From contig NZ_CP045504.1 in the NCBI RefSeq assembly GCF_013376455.1, positions 1,219,501-1,283,500 of the forward strand: 64,000 nucleotides of DNA. The letters are read 5' to 3'. A program made the position numbers and the translations under genes. Shown here one piece after another: positions 7,712 through 15,699 of the stretch (position 1 is the first letter of the stretch; every line of letters starts with the position of its first letter). The notes under the pieces were generated by a model. The model ran no database searches. It worked only from the letters and a program-made list of their open reading frames with translations, and had not been told where the DNA came from. This DNA comes from Desulfolutivibrio sulfodismutans DSM 3696. GTDB taxonomy: Bacteria > Desulfobacterota > Desulfovibrionia > Desulfovibrionales > Desulfovibrionaceae.

Positions 7712-9079
7712 ATGACCGCACACGCCTCCCACCCAAAGTCCCCACGCCCCGTTTCCCTGTCCGACCTGGGCCGCCTGGCCCGGGGCCGCATCCCCGGCCA
7801 GGTGGTCATCCAGTACACCGACCGCTGCAACGCCTCCTGCGTGCAGTGCGGCATGCGCACGGGCAACCGTTTCACGCGCTCCACCCTGCGCCCGGACTTC
7901 CTGGCTCCCCAGATCGAGGCCATGGCCGCCCGGGGCGTGGCCGCCATCTCCTTCACCGGCGGGGAGCCGCTTCTGTGCCTGGAGGACATCGCCCCCCTGG
8001 CCCGGCGCGCCCGCGAGGCAGGCATCCGCTACGTACGCACGGGCACCAACGGTTTTTATTTCCGGGACCACGAACGCCTCGATTTCGCCGCCCGCGTGGC
8101 TCAGTTGGCGGACACCCTGCTGGCCAGCGGCTTCAACGCCTTCTGGATCAGCCTGGACAGCGCCGAGGCGGATCTGCACGAGGCGAACCGTGGCCTGCCC
8201 GGGGTTGTGGAGGGGATTCGAAAGGCTCTGCCCATCTTCCACGCCCATGGCCTGTATCCGGCCGCCAATCTGGGCATTAATAGGACCACGGGCGGACGGA
8301 CCACGGACGGCGACGACGCGCCCCCGCCCCACGACCCGCACCGTCCCGACTCCTTCGACGCCGCCGCCTTCACCGGCTTTTTCCGGGAGGCCTTTCGCCG
8401 CTTCTACGCCTTTGTGGAGTCGCTGGGGTTCACCACGGTCAACGCCTGCTATCCCATGAGCGCCGAGGAGTCCCCGCCAGGGGGCGGCGACGTTGCGGAC
8501 GAGTCGGCCGTGAGCGCCCACGAGGCGGTCTACGCCGCCACCTCGGCCGACGACTTCATCCGGTTCTCGCGCCAGGAAAAGGCCGCGCTCTTTGCCGCCC
8601 TTTTCGAGGTCATCCCGGAATTTCGGGGGCGGCTTCGCATCTTCACCCCGCGCAGTTCCCTGCTGGCGCTCATGCGCCGCTACGGCGACGGGACGCCAAA
8701 CGGCCACTATCCCTGCCGGGGCGGCATTGACTTCTTTTTCATGGACGCGGCCCGGGGGCACATCTTCCCCTGCGGCTACCGGGGCGGCGAGGACATGGGA
8801 CTATTTTCGAATTTCGATCCGGCCAGGGTGACGACCAAGCCCTTCTGCGACCGCTGCGACTGGGAGTGTTTCCGCGACCCTTCCGAACTTTTCGGGCCGG
8901 TCATGGACGTCTTTTCCCGGCCCCTGTCCCTGGCCAAACGCTTTTTTTCCGACGCCGCGTACCGCCGGACCTGGATCGAGGACATGCGTTACGCCCTGGC
9001 CTGCGACGGATGCAGCGCCGTAATCCCGCCGCGACCCGCAAAGCTGGCCCATTTCGCCCGCCCGAGGCCGTCTGTCTGA
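7712..9079 (+). CDS. Radical SAM protein of unknown substrate
   Basis: About 455 residues. The radical SAM [4Fe-4S] motif CNASCVQC (CxxxCxxC) follows the first strand (QVVIQYTDRCN) at about residues 36-43, and SFTGGEPLL is the SAM-contact GGE motif. A C-terminal Cys-rich region (YPCRGG, IFPCGYRG, FCDRCDWECF at about 335-390) looks like a SPASM/Twitch-type site for extra Fe-S clusters, as in peptide-modifying or heme-pathway enzymes. No precursor peptide was found beside it. The start is uncertain: the frame is open from 7604, with weak alternatives at 7640 and 7712, none with a good Shine-Dalgarno site. A membrane transport-like gene follows within about 55 nt. Confidence 0.8.
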   Translation: MTAHASHPKSPRPVSLSDLGRLARGRIPGQVVIQYTDRCNASCVQCGMRTGNRFTRSTLRPDFLAPQIEAMAARGVAAISFTGGEPLLCLEDIAPLARRAREAGIRYVRTGTNGFYFRDHERLDFAARVAQLADTLLASGFNAFWISLDSAEADLHEANRGLPGVVEGIRKALPIFHAHGLYPAANLGINRTTGGRTTDGDDAPPPHDPHRPDSFDAAAFTGFFREAFRRFYAFVESLGFTTVNACYPMSAEESPPGGGDVADESAVSAHEAVYAATSADDFIRFSRQEKAALFAALFEVIPEFRGRLRIFTPRSSLLALMRRYGDGTPNGHYPCRGGIDFFFMDAARGHIFPCGYRGGEDMGLFSNFDPARVTTKPFCDRCDWECFRDPSELFGPVMDVFSRPLSLAKRFFSDAAYRRTWIEDMRYALACDGCSAVIPPRPAKLAHFARPRPSV

Positions 9080-9134
9080 TTTCTCCGGCGCAGTTGCTTT
9101 CCCGGCCCGGCCACGATAGGTGCGGGGGATGACC

Positions 9135-9998
9135 ATGCGCCGGTTCCTGGACAACCCCCTTATCGCCGTAGCCCGAAACGTGGCGCTCATCACCCTGGGC
9201 GCGCTCATCTTCAGCCTCGGGGTCAAGGCCATCGCCGTGGAGCACGGCTTCATCTCCGGGGGCGTTTCGGGGCTGGGGCTTCTTTTGTATTATCTCGTGG
9301 GGGGCCTGGGCATCGGCTCATGGTATTTCGCCTTAAACGTCCCGCTCATGTTCGTGGGCTGGTACAGCTTAAGCCGCCGCTTCATCCTCTATACCCTCTA
9401 CGGCATGGCGATCTTAAGCATCTTCATGGACATGGTGACGTTTCGGGCGGGCATCGACGATCCCATGCTGGCGGCCATCTTCAGCGGGGCCGTCATGGGC
9501 TCGGGCATGGGCATCGCCCTGCGATCCTATGGGTCGCTCGGCGGCACGGACATCGTGGCCATTGCGCTCAACCAAAAATGGAATCTGCGCGTGGGGCAGT
9601 TCAACTTCTACTACAATCTGGTGCTTTTTTCCGTGGGATTTTTCTTTTACGACACGGACCTGATCCTGTATTCCCTGATCTTGTCCTTTGTCTCCTCCAT
9701 CGTCATGGAATACTTCCTGTCGCTTTTCAACCAGCGCAAGATGGTGCTGATCATCTCCGACCACTCCGAACAGATCGCCCACGACATCGTGCATGTGCTG
9801 CGCCGGGGCTCCACGTTTCTCTACGGGCGCGGGGCCTATACCGGCAAGCCCAAGAAGGTGATCCTGACCATCACCAACACGGTGCAGATCAAACGCCTGG
9901 AGGAACTGGTCTTCGCCCGGGACAAAAACGCCTTTTTCGTGGTGGAGAACACCTTCAACGTGCTGGGCGAAGGGTTTTCCCGGCGCAAGGTCTATTGA
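9135..9998 (+). CDS. YitT family membrane protein (DUF161 + DUF2179)
   Basis: About 287 residues. Five to six transmembrane helices in the first 190 residues, with motifs typical of YitT proteins (EHGFISGGVSGLGLLLYY, SYGSLGGTDIVA). A cytoplasmic DUF2179 domain follows (about 200-287; SEQIAHDIVHVLRRGSTFLYGRGAYTG and KRLEEL are split parts of it). The substrate or physiological role of the family is not known. ATG 9135 has GGGGG six bases upstream; ATG 9129 is an alternative. It probably forms a two-gene transcript with the radical SAM gene. Confidence 0.82.
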   Translation: MRRFLDNPLIAVARNVALITLGALIFSLGVKAIAVEHGFISGGVSGLGLLLYYLVGGLGIGSWYFALNVPLMFVGWYSLSRRFILYTLYGMAILSIFMDMVTFRAGIDDPMLAAIFSGAVMGSGMGIALRSYGSLGGTDIVAIALNQKWNLRVGQFNFYYNLVLFSVGFFFYDTDLILYSLILSFVSSIVMEYFLSLFNQRKMVLIISDHSEQIAHDIVHVLRRGSTFLYGRGAYTGKPKKVILTITNTVQIKRLEELVFARDKNAFFVVENTFNVLGEGFSRRKVY

Positions 9999-10045
9999 CC
10001 TCCTGCACCTGTCCCTGAGGCGTCTTTTCGCCCCAGGCCTTTCCG

Positions 10046-11179
10046 CTATTGGCGCACAAGGTCGCCTACAATCGGCGTGCGGCGGATGATCCGGGCCGCC
10101 CCGAAACACACCGGCACGGACACGAGAAAAAGAAGCAGGCACTTGGCCAGAAGGGACATCTCAAACGGGGCCAGTCCCCGGGCCAGGGCGACCATTATGG
10201 GCGGGTGGAAGACATAGACCGCAAACGCGCCGTCCGACATGGCGGCCACAAGCCTCCCCTGGCTGTTCCAAGCCTCGCGCCCGACCGCAATCAGGCCCAC
10301 GGTCATGCATACCCCGGTCATGGATTCCCACAGGGCGAAGACCAGACTTTGCCAGTGCAGACCGCCGGTCACCAAATCGAAACGCCCTCCGGCCCCAAAC
10401 GCCAAAAGCCAGGCGCACACCGGCGTCCCGGCCAAGGCGACCGCAAGACAGCCCCGACCCAGACGGAAGTCCGCCGTGCGCAGCCAGTCGCCCGCCCGGG
10501 CCGCCGCCCCGAAGGCAAAAAGCAGGATGTACTGGGCGAAATGCCCCAGTTGCATGTTGCACACCGTGATCCCCACCGGCAGGGCAAGACGGATCACAAA
10601 CGCGCCTGCAGCGCACGCCAGGATCATGGACACGACGAGCCCGACCCCCAGGGGGCGACGCACCCCGGTTCCGGAGCGGTGCGGCATGACGGCCGCTCCT
10701 GCGGCATAGATCAGGCAGAAGATCAAAAGGGCCAGGGCGAACCACATGGGGCCGGTTCCGGACAGGATATGCCCCTGTGTCACATACAACCGGTAGTACC
10801 CCGCGAATCCGATCTTGGAGCTGACATCTTCGGTATTGGCCACGTAGTAGACCGTTAGAGGGTGAACCACCGTCACGTACAGAAGGGTCGGCAGCCCCAG
10901 GCGGACAAGACGTCCGGAAACAAAGGACCGCACACCCTTGCGATGCAAGGACAACGACGCATAATACCCGGCCAGGGCGAAAAGAGTGCCCATGAAAAAA
11001 GACTGGCACAACGTCTCGCCAAAGACCAGAATCAGCACATCCAACGGCCCAGGGACGGCCGGATCGCGATAATACCAGCCGCCAACCCCGCTGTAGGTCA
11101 CGGCGGCGTGATCGAACAACACAAGCACGATCATGGCCAACCGTATATTGTCCACAAAGAGCATCCGGTTCTGGCCCAT
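10046..11179 (-). CDS. Acyltransferase family 3-type integral membrane protein
   Basis: 377 residues with about ten transmembrane helices. The N-terminal LFVDNIRLAMIVLVLFDHAAV matches the start of acyltransferase-3/OpgC-type proteins, which transfer acetyl or succinyl groups to surface sugars or lipids (split here as LFVDNIRLAMIV and LVLFDHAAV). The His in FDHAAV is the usual catalytic candidate. The start at 11179 is chosen for the GGAGG five bases upstream rather than ATG 11197. No glycan-synthesis genes are adjacent, so the acceptor is unknown. It converges on the YitT gene. Confidence 0.75.
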   Translation of the reverse strand: MGQNRMLFVDNIRLAMIVLVLFDHAAVTYSGVGGWYYRDPAVPGPLDVLILVFGETLCQSFFMGTLFALAGYYASLSLHRKGVRSFVSGRLVRLGLPTLLYVTVVHPLTVYYVANTEDVSSKIGFAGYYRLYVTQGHILSGTGPMWFALALLIFCLIYAAGAAVMPHRSGTGVRRPLGVGLVVSMILACAAGAFVIRLALPVGITVCNMQLGHFAQYILLFAFGAAARAGDWLRTADFRLGRGCLAVALAGTPVCAWLLAFGAGGRFDLVTGGLHWQSLVFALWESMTGVCMTVGLIAVGREAWNSQGRLVAAMSDGAFAVYVFHPPIMVALARGLAPFEMSLLAKCLLLFLVSVPVCFGAARIIRRTPIVGDLVRQ

Positions 11180-11381
11180 ATCCCCTCCCGAATGCATTGC
11201 GGCTCGGCAAGGCTCCCCTCACGCCTGAGGCGGACGGCCGCGACGTCCCATGGAGAAAGCTTCCCGTCGCGCCCGGAACTCCCGACGCCTGATCGTCGCA
11301 CGACCAGGAAAAGACCCGTCTTTTAAAGACACGGCATTCACCCTGGGTTCGGGAACAACCGCGCCACTCTCCACGAGCCGG

Positions 11382-11627
11382 TCATTCTTTCAGGCTCGTA
11401 TTCAGATCAGATAACGTTGTTTTTTGTTGCTCTTTTGTCTGACGTTGCCCAACGGCAGCGAGAATTTGTTCCAAAATCACGGTCTGCTTTTCGCTTTCAC
11501 GCTGGCGGGAATTGATTTTAAAATACCAGCACACAATTTCACGGCCAATCAGAAAAATGATCAGGACAATAACCAGATAGACCAATACCCCAGTGAGTTG
11601 CGCCGAAGGATTTAACCACGGATTCAT
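11382..11627 (-). CDS. Small single-helix membrane protein with coiled-coil tail
   Basis: 81 residues, not recognised. One hydrophobic helix (about 12-32, TGVLVYLVIVLIIFLIGREI) is followed by a polar Gln/Lys/Glu-rich tail (SRQRESEKQTVILEQILAAV) likely to be helical or coiled-coil. ATG 11627 has AGGAGG six bases upstream and is preferred over the upstream Met. Base composition here is clearly lower in GC than in neighbouring genes, and AAA/CAA codons are common, which suggests recent acquisition. Topology resembles small phage holin-accessory or uncharacterised membrane proteins, but there are no other phage genes nearby. Confidence 0.6.
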   Translation of the reverse strand: MNPWLNPSAQLTGVLVYLVIVLIIFLIGREIVCWYFKINSRQRESEKQTVILEQILAAVGQRQTKEQQKTTLSDLNTSLKE

Positions 11628-11967
11628 AGGCCCCCTCCTTTTCGGCATCACCTATCAGACAATTTCACAACAAACAACAAGATTTTCTATTTTTCACACA
11701 CAGACACCTGAAATATGCATCAGCAGAGACACCTTTGTGCAGCATTCAGAACGCTCCGTCGATCAGAAATACTGTGCAGCAAGGCGTGCAATGCTCCTTT
11801 ACCGAAACGGCGAGTTGATTTGCGCGCAGGTTTGGCCTGTCGGAGAAGCAGGTCAAAACAGTCCGGAAACGCGACAGGTTCTTTCCTGCCGCGTTTCCGG
11901 ACTGAACCCATGTGTCTTTTGAAAAGACGTCCTTGAAATGATTTTTATCAAAAACGTGGCGTATCGT
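11628..11967. other. AT-richer intergenic region with a long hairpin
   Basis: About 340 bases with no supported gene; a plus-strand ORF across it (11593-11922) lacks a ribosome-binding site and antisenses the small membrane protein. It contains the 20-bp hairpin at 11859-11904 and a short GTCTTTT/AAAAGAC palindrome near 11911-11925. Composition is unlike the GC-rich surroundings. Confidence 0.5.
11859..11904 (-). terminator. Long stem-loop downstream of the NMN adenylyltransferase-like gene
   Basis: 20-bp stem (arms 11859-11878 and 11885-11904, one G-U type mismatch) with a 6-base loop. On the minus strand it is followed by TGTTTTGACC, a weak U-tract, 64 bases after the gene's stop, so a terminator is the simplest reading. 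The stem is longer than most terminators and could also be a mobile or repeat-derived palindrome. Confidence 0.55.
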
Positions 11968-12552
11968 TCAAGGGATGCAGCACGAGGCCGCCCCTCCCCG
12001 CCGCAGCATCCCGGGCACGTCCCATTCCTTCATGAGCCGCGCCGCCGCCGGGGGCGTCAGATGCTCCCAGGGCTCGCCCCGGAGCATGCGGCCGCGCACC
12101 TCCGTGGCGCTTAACCCCTTCTGCCAGGGCGACACATCGCGCATGACCTCCACGCAAAGCCCCAGCGACGTGAAAAGCTCCCGCTTGCGGCGGCCCCAGT
12201 CGTCGTAGATGGACAAAAAAAACACCGCATCCATGGGCACATAGTACCGGTACAGCTCTGGGCGGTTGATGGGCAGGGGCACGATGGTGAAACTCTCGGG
12301 GTCGCACCCATTCTCTTCGAATGCCTCCAGAAGGACGGCCCGCACCAGCCGCTGCCGCTGGTAATAGGTCAGGGGATTGTTTTCCGGGGCCGCCCGCGAA
12401 GGGTCGCTTGGGTCCGGCGCGGTCAGAAACGGATCGGGGTTGGTGATGCCCACCACCAGATACCGGCAGCGCTTTGCCCCGTCCATGAGATAGGCCAGAT
12501 GGTCGTTGTGCAGCACCTGAAAACGGCCGTGAATGACCCCTATCTCATGCAT
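11968..12552 (-). CDS. Nicotinamide-nucleotide adenylyltransferase-like nucleotidyltransferase
   Basis: 194 residues. Cytidylyltransferase-fold enzyme: the GRFQVLHNDHLAYL segment (residues 10-23) carries the HxxH nucleotide-binding site with the GRFQ lead-in typical of archaeal NadM-type NMNAT proteins. The family ISxTxxR-like region is only loosely matched (LSATEVRGRML, about 148-158). Likely reaction: NMN or nicotinate mononucleotide plus ATP to NAD-type dinucleotide. Its Shine-Dalgarno GGAGGTGA contains the stop codon of apgM, so the two genes are tightly coupled. An aberrant C-terminus rich in Cys (ASCC) is species-specific. Confidence 0.8.
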   Translation of the reverse strand: MHEIGVIHGRFQVLHNDHLAYLMDGAKRCRYLVVGITNPDPFLTAPDPSDPSRAAPENNPLTYYQRQRLVRAVLLEAFEENGCDPESFTIVPLPINRPELYRYYVPMDAVFFLSIYDDWGRRKRELFTSLGLCVEVMRDVSPWQKGLSATEVRGRMLRGEPWEHLTPPAAARLMKEWDVPGMLRRGGAASCCIP

Positions 12553-12555
12553 GGT

Positions 12556-13905
12556 TCACCTCCGATGCGGTTCACGCAGATGGAAAGGATGGCAGGGGGC
12601 GGGCCAGAAATCGCGGTGCTCCGGCGTCTCCCGGATGCCTGCCAATTTCGCCCGGTCCATGGCGTTTTGCAAAACCCGCATGAGCTCCGTGCCGCGCGGA
12701 TGCCCCAGCGCCCCGCCCGCCGCCGCCACCTCGTCGAAACGCGTCACCGCGTCCCGGCGCACCCCGGGGCCGCACACCACCAGCGGCACGGGTTCGCCGC
12801 AGTGGATAAGCGGCCCGGCCGAGGGCGTGGAATGATCGGCCGTGACCGCCAGGACAACCGCAGGATCGTCGAGAAAGGCGTCCATGACCTGCCCCAGGCC
12901 CTTGTCCAACGATTCGATGACCTGGCGCTTTTTTTCCGGCGACTTGGTATGGGCGGCCTCGTCCGGGGCCTTGGTGTGCACATGGATGAAGTCGTAGCGG
13001 CCAAGCGCCTCCCGGGCCAGGGTCAGCCGTACGGCCAGGTCCGCGCCGGGGTCGGCCGTGTCCCTGCATTTGCGGACGTCCATGCCCAGGTAGGCGCACA
13101 GGCCGTGGTAGATGATGCCCGAGGCCACGGACAGGGCGCGCAGGCCGTGGCGCGCCAAAAACGGCTCCGGACTGCCCGGCCGCCCCGGGCGCTGGGTGAC
13201 CACGGCGTTGACCGGGCACAGGCCCCTTGCCGCGCGGCGGGCATTGACCGGGTGATCCGAGAGCGTCTCATAGGCGTGCAGCAGATAGTCCTTGAGGGCC
13301 TTGGCCGCGTTCCCGCTGGCCGGGTCCGCGCCGCACAGGGGCAGCACCTCGGGGATGGGCAGGCCGTCCACCATGGGGTTGGTGTCCGTGAAATCCGGCC
13401 CCACCGCGTCCCCCGAGTCCCCGGACAGCACCAGGATGCCGAAAAGCCCCCGGTCCCGGACCAGCCGCAGGCGCACCCCCCGGCTGGCAAACGCCGCCAC
13501 GGCCGCAAAAAGCTCCACGGCCTCGGCCTCGGTCACGGCCTCGGGCTTGTCGCGGAAAAGATACAGACAGCCGTCCCGCTCGACCACGCTGGAAAAATGG
13601 GCCAACGCCGCCACCTCGTCGGGCGAAACGGCAATGCCCGCCCCCAGGGCCTCAAGCGGGCCCCGGCCGGGAAATTCGCAGGCCTCGTAGCCGAACATGG
13701 CGAAATGGGCGTTCTCGCTGGGAAGGGCCTGCCCCAGATGCCCGGCGTGGTACAGACCGTTGCACCCAAGCGCCGCCAGACGGTCCAGGTTGGGGGTATC
13801 TGCCGCCTCAAGCGGCGTTTTATGGCCGAAACAGGCGTGGGACCGGTCCCCCAGCCCGTCCAGGACCACCAGCACGCACCGTTTGACCGCCGACGCCCCA
13901 TCCAT
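12556..13905 (-). CDS. apgM: 2,3-bisphosphoglycerate-independent phosphoglycerate mutase, archaeal type
   Basis: 449 residues. Alkaline-phosphatase-superfamily enzyme that interconverts 3- and 2-phosphoglycerate using two metal ions. Metal and substrate motifs visible: VVLDGLGD (first Asp), LPSENAHFAMFGYE with the catalytic Ser region, HVHTKAPDEAAH and TADHSTP near the C-terminus. This is the ApgM branch rather than GpmI (which is about 510 residues), an archaeal-type enzyme found in several anaerobes. GGAGG five bases before the ATG. It lies 24 nt after aroE in the same direction and is coupled to the NMNAT-like gene. Confidence 0.9.
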   Translation of the reverse strand: MDGASAVKRCVLVVLDGLGDRSHACFGHKTPLEAADTPNLDRLAALGCNGLYHAGHLGQALPSENAHFAMFGYEACEFPGRGPLEALGAGIAVSPDEVAALAHFSSVVERDGCLYLFRDKPEAVTEAEAVELFAAVAAFASRGVRLRLVRDRGLFGILVLSGDSGDAVGPDFTDTNPMVDGLPIPEVLPLCGADPASGNAAKALKDYLLHAYETLSDHPVNARRAARGLCPVNAVVTQRPGRPGSPEPFLARHGLRALSVASGIIYHGLCAYLGMDVRKCRDTADPGADLAVRLTLAREALGRYDFIHVHTKAPDEAAHTKSPEKKRQVIESLDKGLGQVMDAFLDDPAVVLAVTADHSTPSAGPLIHCGEPVPLVVCGPGVRRDAVTRFDEVAAAGGALGHPRGTELMRVLQNAMDRAKLAGIRETPEHRDFWPAPCHPFHLREPHRR

Positions 13906-13929
13906 GCCGCCTCCCCCACGCTTTTTCTG

Positions 13930-14772
13930 TTACGCCCCGACCCCTTCCCCATACAGAGCCTTGCGCAAAAGCGCCATGCCCTCCGCACGCGGCAGCTCAC
14001 ACCCGGTCCACAGCCGAAACTGCTCCACCGCCTGTCCGAAAAACATCGCAAGTCCCGGGATCACCCGCGCCCCGGCCGCCGCCGCATCCCGCAAAAACGC
14101 CGTCTCATGCGGATTGTAGACCAGATCATAGGCCACCGCCCCGGCTCCCACGCTCCCCGCGGGCATGGGCGACAGGCCCTCGTTTTTCCCGAGCATCCCC
14201 AGGGGCGTGGCGTTGACCACCAGCCCCCCGGCCCGCTCCCCCCGATCCTCCCAGGCCACGCAGCCCACCCCGAAATCCCGGGCCAGCTCCCGCGCCTTCT
14301 CAGCCGTGCGATTCGTCACCCAAATCTCCGGCACGCCAAGCTCCCCAAGGCCCGCTACCGCCGCCCGGGCCGCGCCGCCGCCGCCCACAACCAGCGCCGT
14401 GCCCGGCAGCCCGGATATCTCGCGCAGCGGGGCGACAAATCCGGCCACATCCGTGTTCTCGCCCCACAGCTTGCCATCACGCCAGAAAAGGGTGTTCACC
14501 GCCCCAACCGCCCGGGCCCTGTCCGTCACCTCGTCCACATACTCCATCACTGCCGCCTTGTGCGGGATCGTCACCGACACGCCCTCGATCCCAAGCAGCC
14601 GTACCGCCGTCATGAAATCCGCCACCCGGCCCGCCGCAACCGGCCAGGCCATGTACACCCCGGGCAGCCCGAAATGCCCGAAACCCCAGTTGTGCAGTAA
14701 AGGACTTAAGCTGTGCCCGAGCGGATGCCCGATGATGCCGAACAGGCGGGTAGGGATGAGGGGAGATGGCAT
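13930..14772 (-). CDS. aroE: Shikimate dehydrogenase
   Basis: 280 residues, normal AroE length. NADP-dependent reduction of 3-dehydroshikimate in aromatic amino-acid synthesis. Substrate motif GHPLGHSLSPLLHN (residues 13-26), VTIPHK with the catalytic Lys, NTLFW, ENTDVAG with the catalytic Asp, and the nucleotide-binding GGGGAARA are all intact. Start 14772 has AAGGAG six bases upstream; the longer frame runs into the palindromic repeat region and is not used. First gene of an aroE-apgM-NMNAT run. Confidence 0.95.
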   Translation of the reverse strand: MPSPLIPTRLFGIIGHPLGHSLSPLLHNWGFGHFGLPGVYMAWPVAAGRVADFMTAVRLLGIEGVSVTIPHKAAVMEYVDEVTDRARAVGAVNTLFWRDGKLWGENTDVAGFVAPLREISGLPGTALVVGGGGAARAAVAGLGELGVPEIWVTNRTAEKARELARDFGVGCVAWEDRGERAGGLVVNATPLGMLGKNEGLSPMPAGSVGAGAVAYDLVYNPHETAFLRDAAAAGARVIPGLAMFFGQAVEQFRLWTGCELPRAEGMALLRKALYGEGVGA

Positions 14773-14799
14773 GGGAGGCTCCTTGGGGAGAAATGAGAA

Positions 14800-14873
14800 C
14801 TGGGGAGGGGGAACCCCTTTTGTGAACAAAAGGGGTTCCCCCTCCCCAGACCCCTCCCCCTCCCCAAAAAACT
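14800..14873. repeat. GTGAAC-loop palindromic repeat, copy 1
   Basis: Perfect 22-bp inverted repeat (14800-14821 and 14828-14849) with a GTGAAC loop, followed by a C/T-rich tract and AAAAAACTT. The same arrangement recurs at 17787-17857, and a shorter relative in opposite orientation lies at 45812-45858. There is no U-tract after the stem, so it is called a repeat rather than a terminator. Confidence 0.8.
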
Positions 14874-14918
14874 TTTATAGGGGGCGTTATGGAAACCAAA
14901 GGGGGATGTCGCCGCGTG

Positions 14919-14947
14919 CGGGATTCCAAAGGGCGAAGCCCTTTGGC
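14919..14947 (-). repeat. CCAAAGGGC hairpin repeat, copy 1
   Basis: A 29-base sequence identical (as reverse complement) to 43267-43295. It contains a 9-bp perfect stem CCAAAGGGC/GCCCTTTGG around a 3-base loop plus the flank GAATCCCG. A partial match, GGGCGAAGCCCTTTGGC, recurs at 15092-15108. Confidence 0.75.
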
Positions 14948-15022
14948 TGCTGATGCAGTCAGCAGCCTCGAAAATCACACCTAGGCTGCGGCTTGGCCGC
15001 GCCGTAAGCGAGTGATTTTCGT

Positions 15023-15085
15023 GTCTTTCCGCCCAGCGGCTTGGCCGCTGTCGGCGGCGCAAAGCTCCGTCAGGAGCTTTGTCAT
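15023..15085 (+). repeat. Structured dispersed repeat (CGGCTTGGCCG element), copy 1
   Basis: Shares an ordered series of blocks with the reverse complement of 54543-54614: TCTTTCCGCCC, GCGGCTTGGCCG, TGTCG, CGCAAAGC, then a hairpin. The downstream hairpins differ in stem sequence while keeping the position, as expected for a structured element. Confidence 0.55.
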
Positions 15086-15153
15086 CCACCTGGGCGAAGC
15101 CCTTTGGCCGCCGGAGGCATCCCCCCCTACAGACTGTCTGCCGCCTGCGTCGC

Positions 15154-15699
15154 CTAGGCCGCCCGGGCCGCGCCGGCGCGGATGGCCTCGATGTTTTTGG
15201 GAATGAGCTTGGCGTAGTGGCTGGAGATGACATGCGACAGGCTGTCCTCCACCGCCGACAGGGGCACAACCCCAGTGGCCGCCACATAGGCCCCGATGGC
15301 CACCATGTTGGCCATGCGCGCGTTACCCAGACCGTCGGCGATCTCATTGCAGGGCACGGACACCAGCCGCACCCGGTCGGCCTCGGCCAGGGCCGGATCG
15401 ACCAACGAGGAATTGAGGATCAGCACGCCGCCGTCCACGAGCCGTGGGCCGAACTTGTCAAGAGACGGCCGGTTCATGACGATCAGGCTTTTCGGGCGAT
15501 GGATGATGGGCGAACCAATCTCCTCCTCGGAGACCACCACCGTGCAGTTGGCCGTACCGCCGCGCATCTCCGGGCCGTAGACCGGGATGTAGGTGACGTT
15601 TAAGCCCTGGTTCATGCCCGCATAGGCCAGAAGGTTGCCGATGAGCATGACCCCCTGGCCGCCGAAACCGGCGATGATCACATCCTGATACAGACTCAC
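15154..15699 (-). CDS. 2-oxoacid:ferredoxin oxidoreductase gamma subunit
   Basis: 181 residues from GTG 15699, which overlaps the upstream stop as GTGA and has AGGAGG six bases before it. Gamma-type domain with [17 protein letters not shown] at the N-terminus and [14 protein letters not shown], standard for KorC/VorG-like subunits. It completes a four-subunit enzyme with the ferredoxin, alpha and TPP subunits upstream. Substrate (2-oxoglutarate, branched-chain or other 2-oxoacids) cannot be decided from sequence. Confidence 0.9.
   Translation of the reverse strand: MSLYQDVIIAGFGGQGVMLIGNLLAYAGMNQGLNVTYIPVYGPEMRGGTANCTVVVSEEEIGSPIIHRPKSLIVMNRPSLDKFGPRLVDGGVLILNSSLVDPALAEADRVRLVSVPCNEIADGLGNARMANMVAIGAYVAATGVVPLSAVEDSLSHVISSHYAKLIPKNIEAIRAGAARAA

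Larger units (their letters stand above)
14773..15153. other. Palindrome-rich intergenic region between vor operon and aroE
   Basis: About 380 bases with no supported gene but at least five inverted repeats. Besides the separately listed repeats there are AAAGCTCC/GGAGCTTT (15061-15080), GAAAATCAC/GTGATTTTC arms (14970-14978 and 15012-15020), and two GCGGCTTGGCCGC-type palindromes (around 14988 and 15036). It reads as a mosaic of dispersed palindromic elements. Confidence 0.6.

Noticed and set aside
11593-11922. Plus-strand ORF of 109 codons in the AT-rich islet
   Set aside because: No Shine-Dalgarno site, overlaps the supported small membrane gene antisense and runs through the long hairpin.
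12499-14700. Long plus-strand open frame of 733 codons
   Set aside because: It lies antisense to apgM and aroE, is rich in His/Arg/Pro/Gln as expected for the opposite strand of high-GC genes, and has no domain or ribosome site.
14800-14849. Intrinsic terminator for the vor operon
   Set aside because: The 22-bp stem is strong but no U-tract follows on either strand, and it recurs elsewhere; treated as a repeat.
14970-15020. Riboswitch in the aroE leader
   Set aside because: Paired arms exist, but I could not match them to any known riboswitch consensus; better explained as part of a palindromic repeat mosaic.
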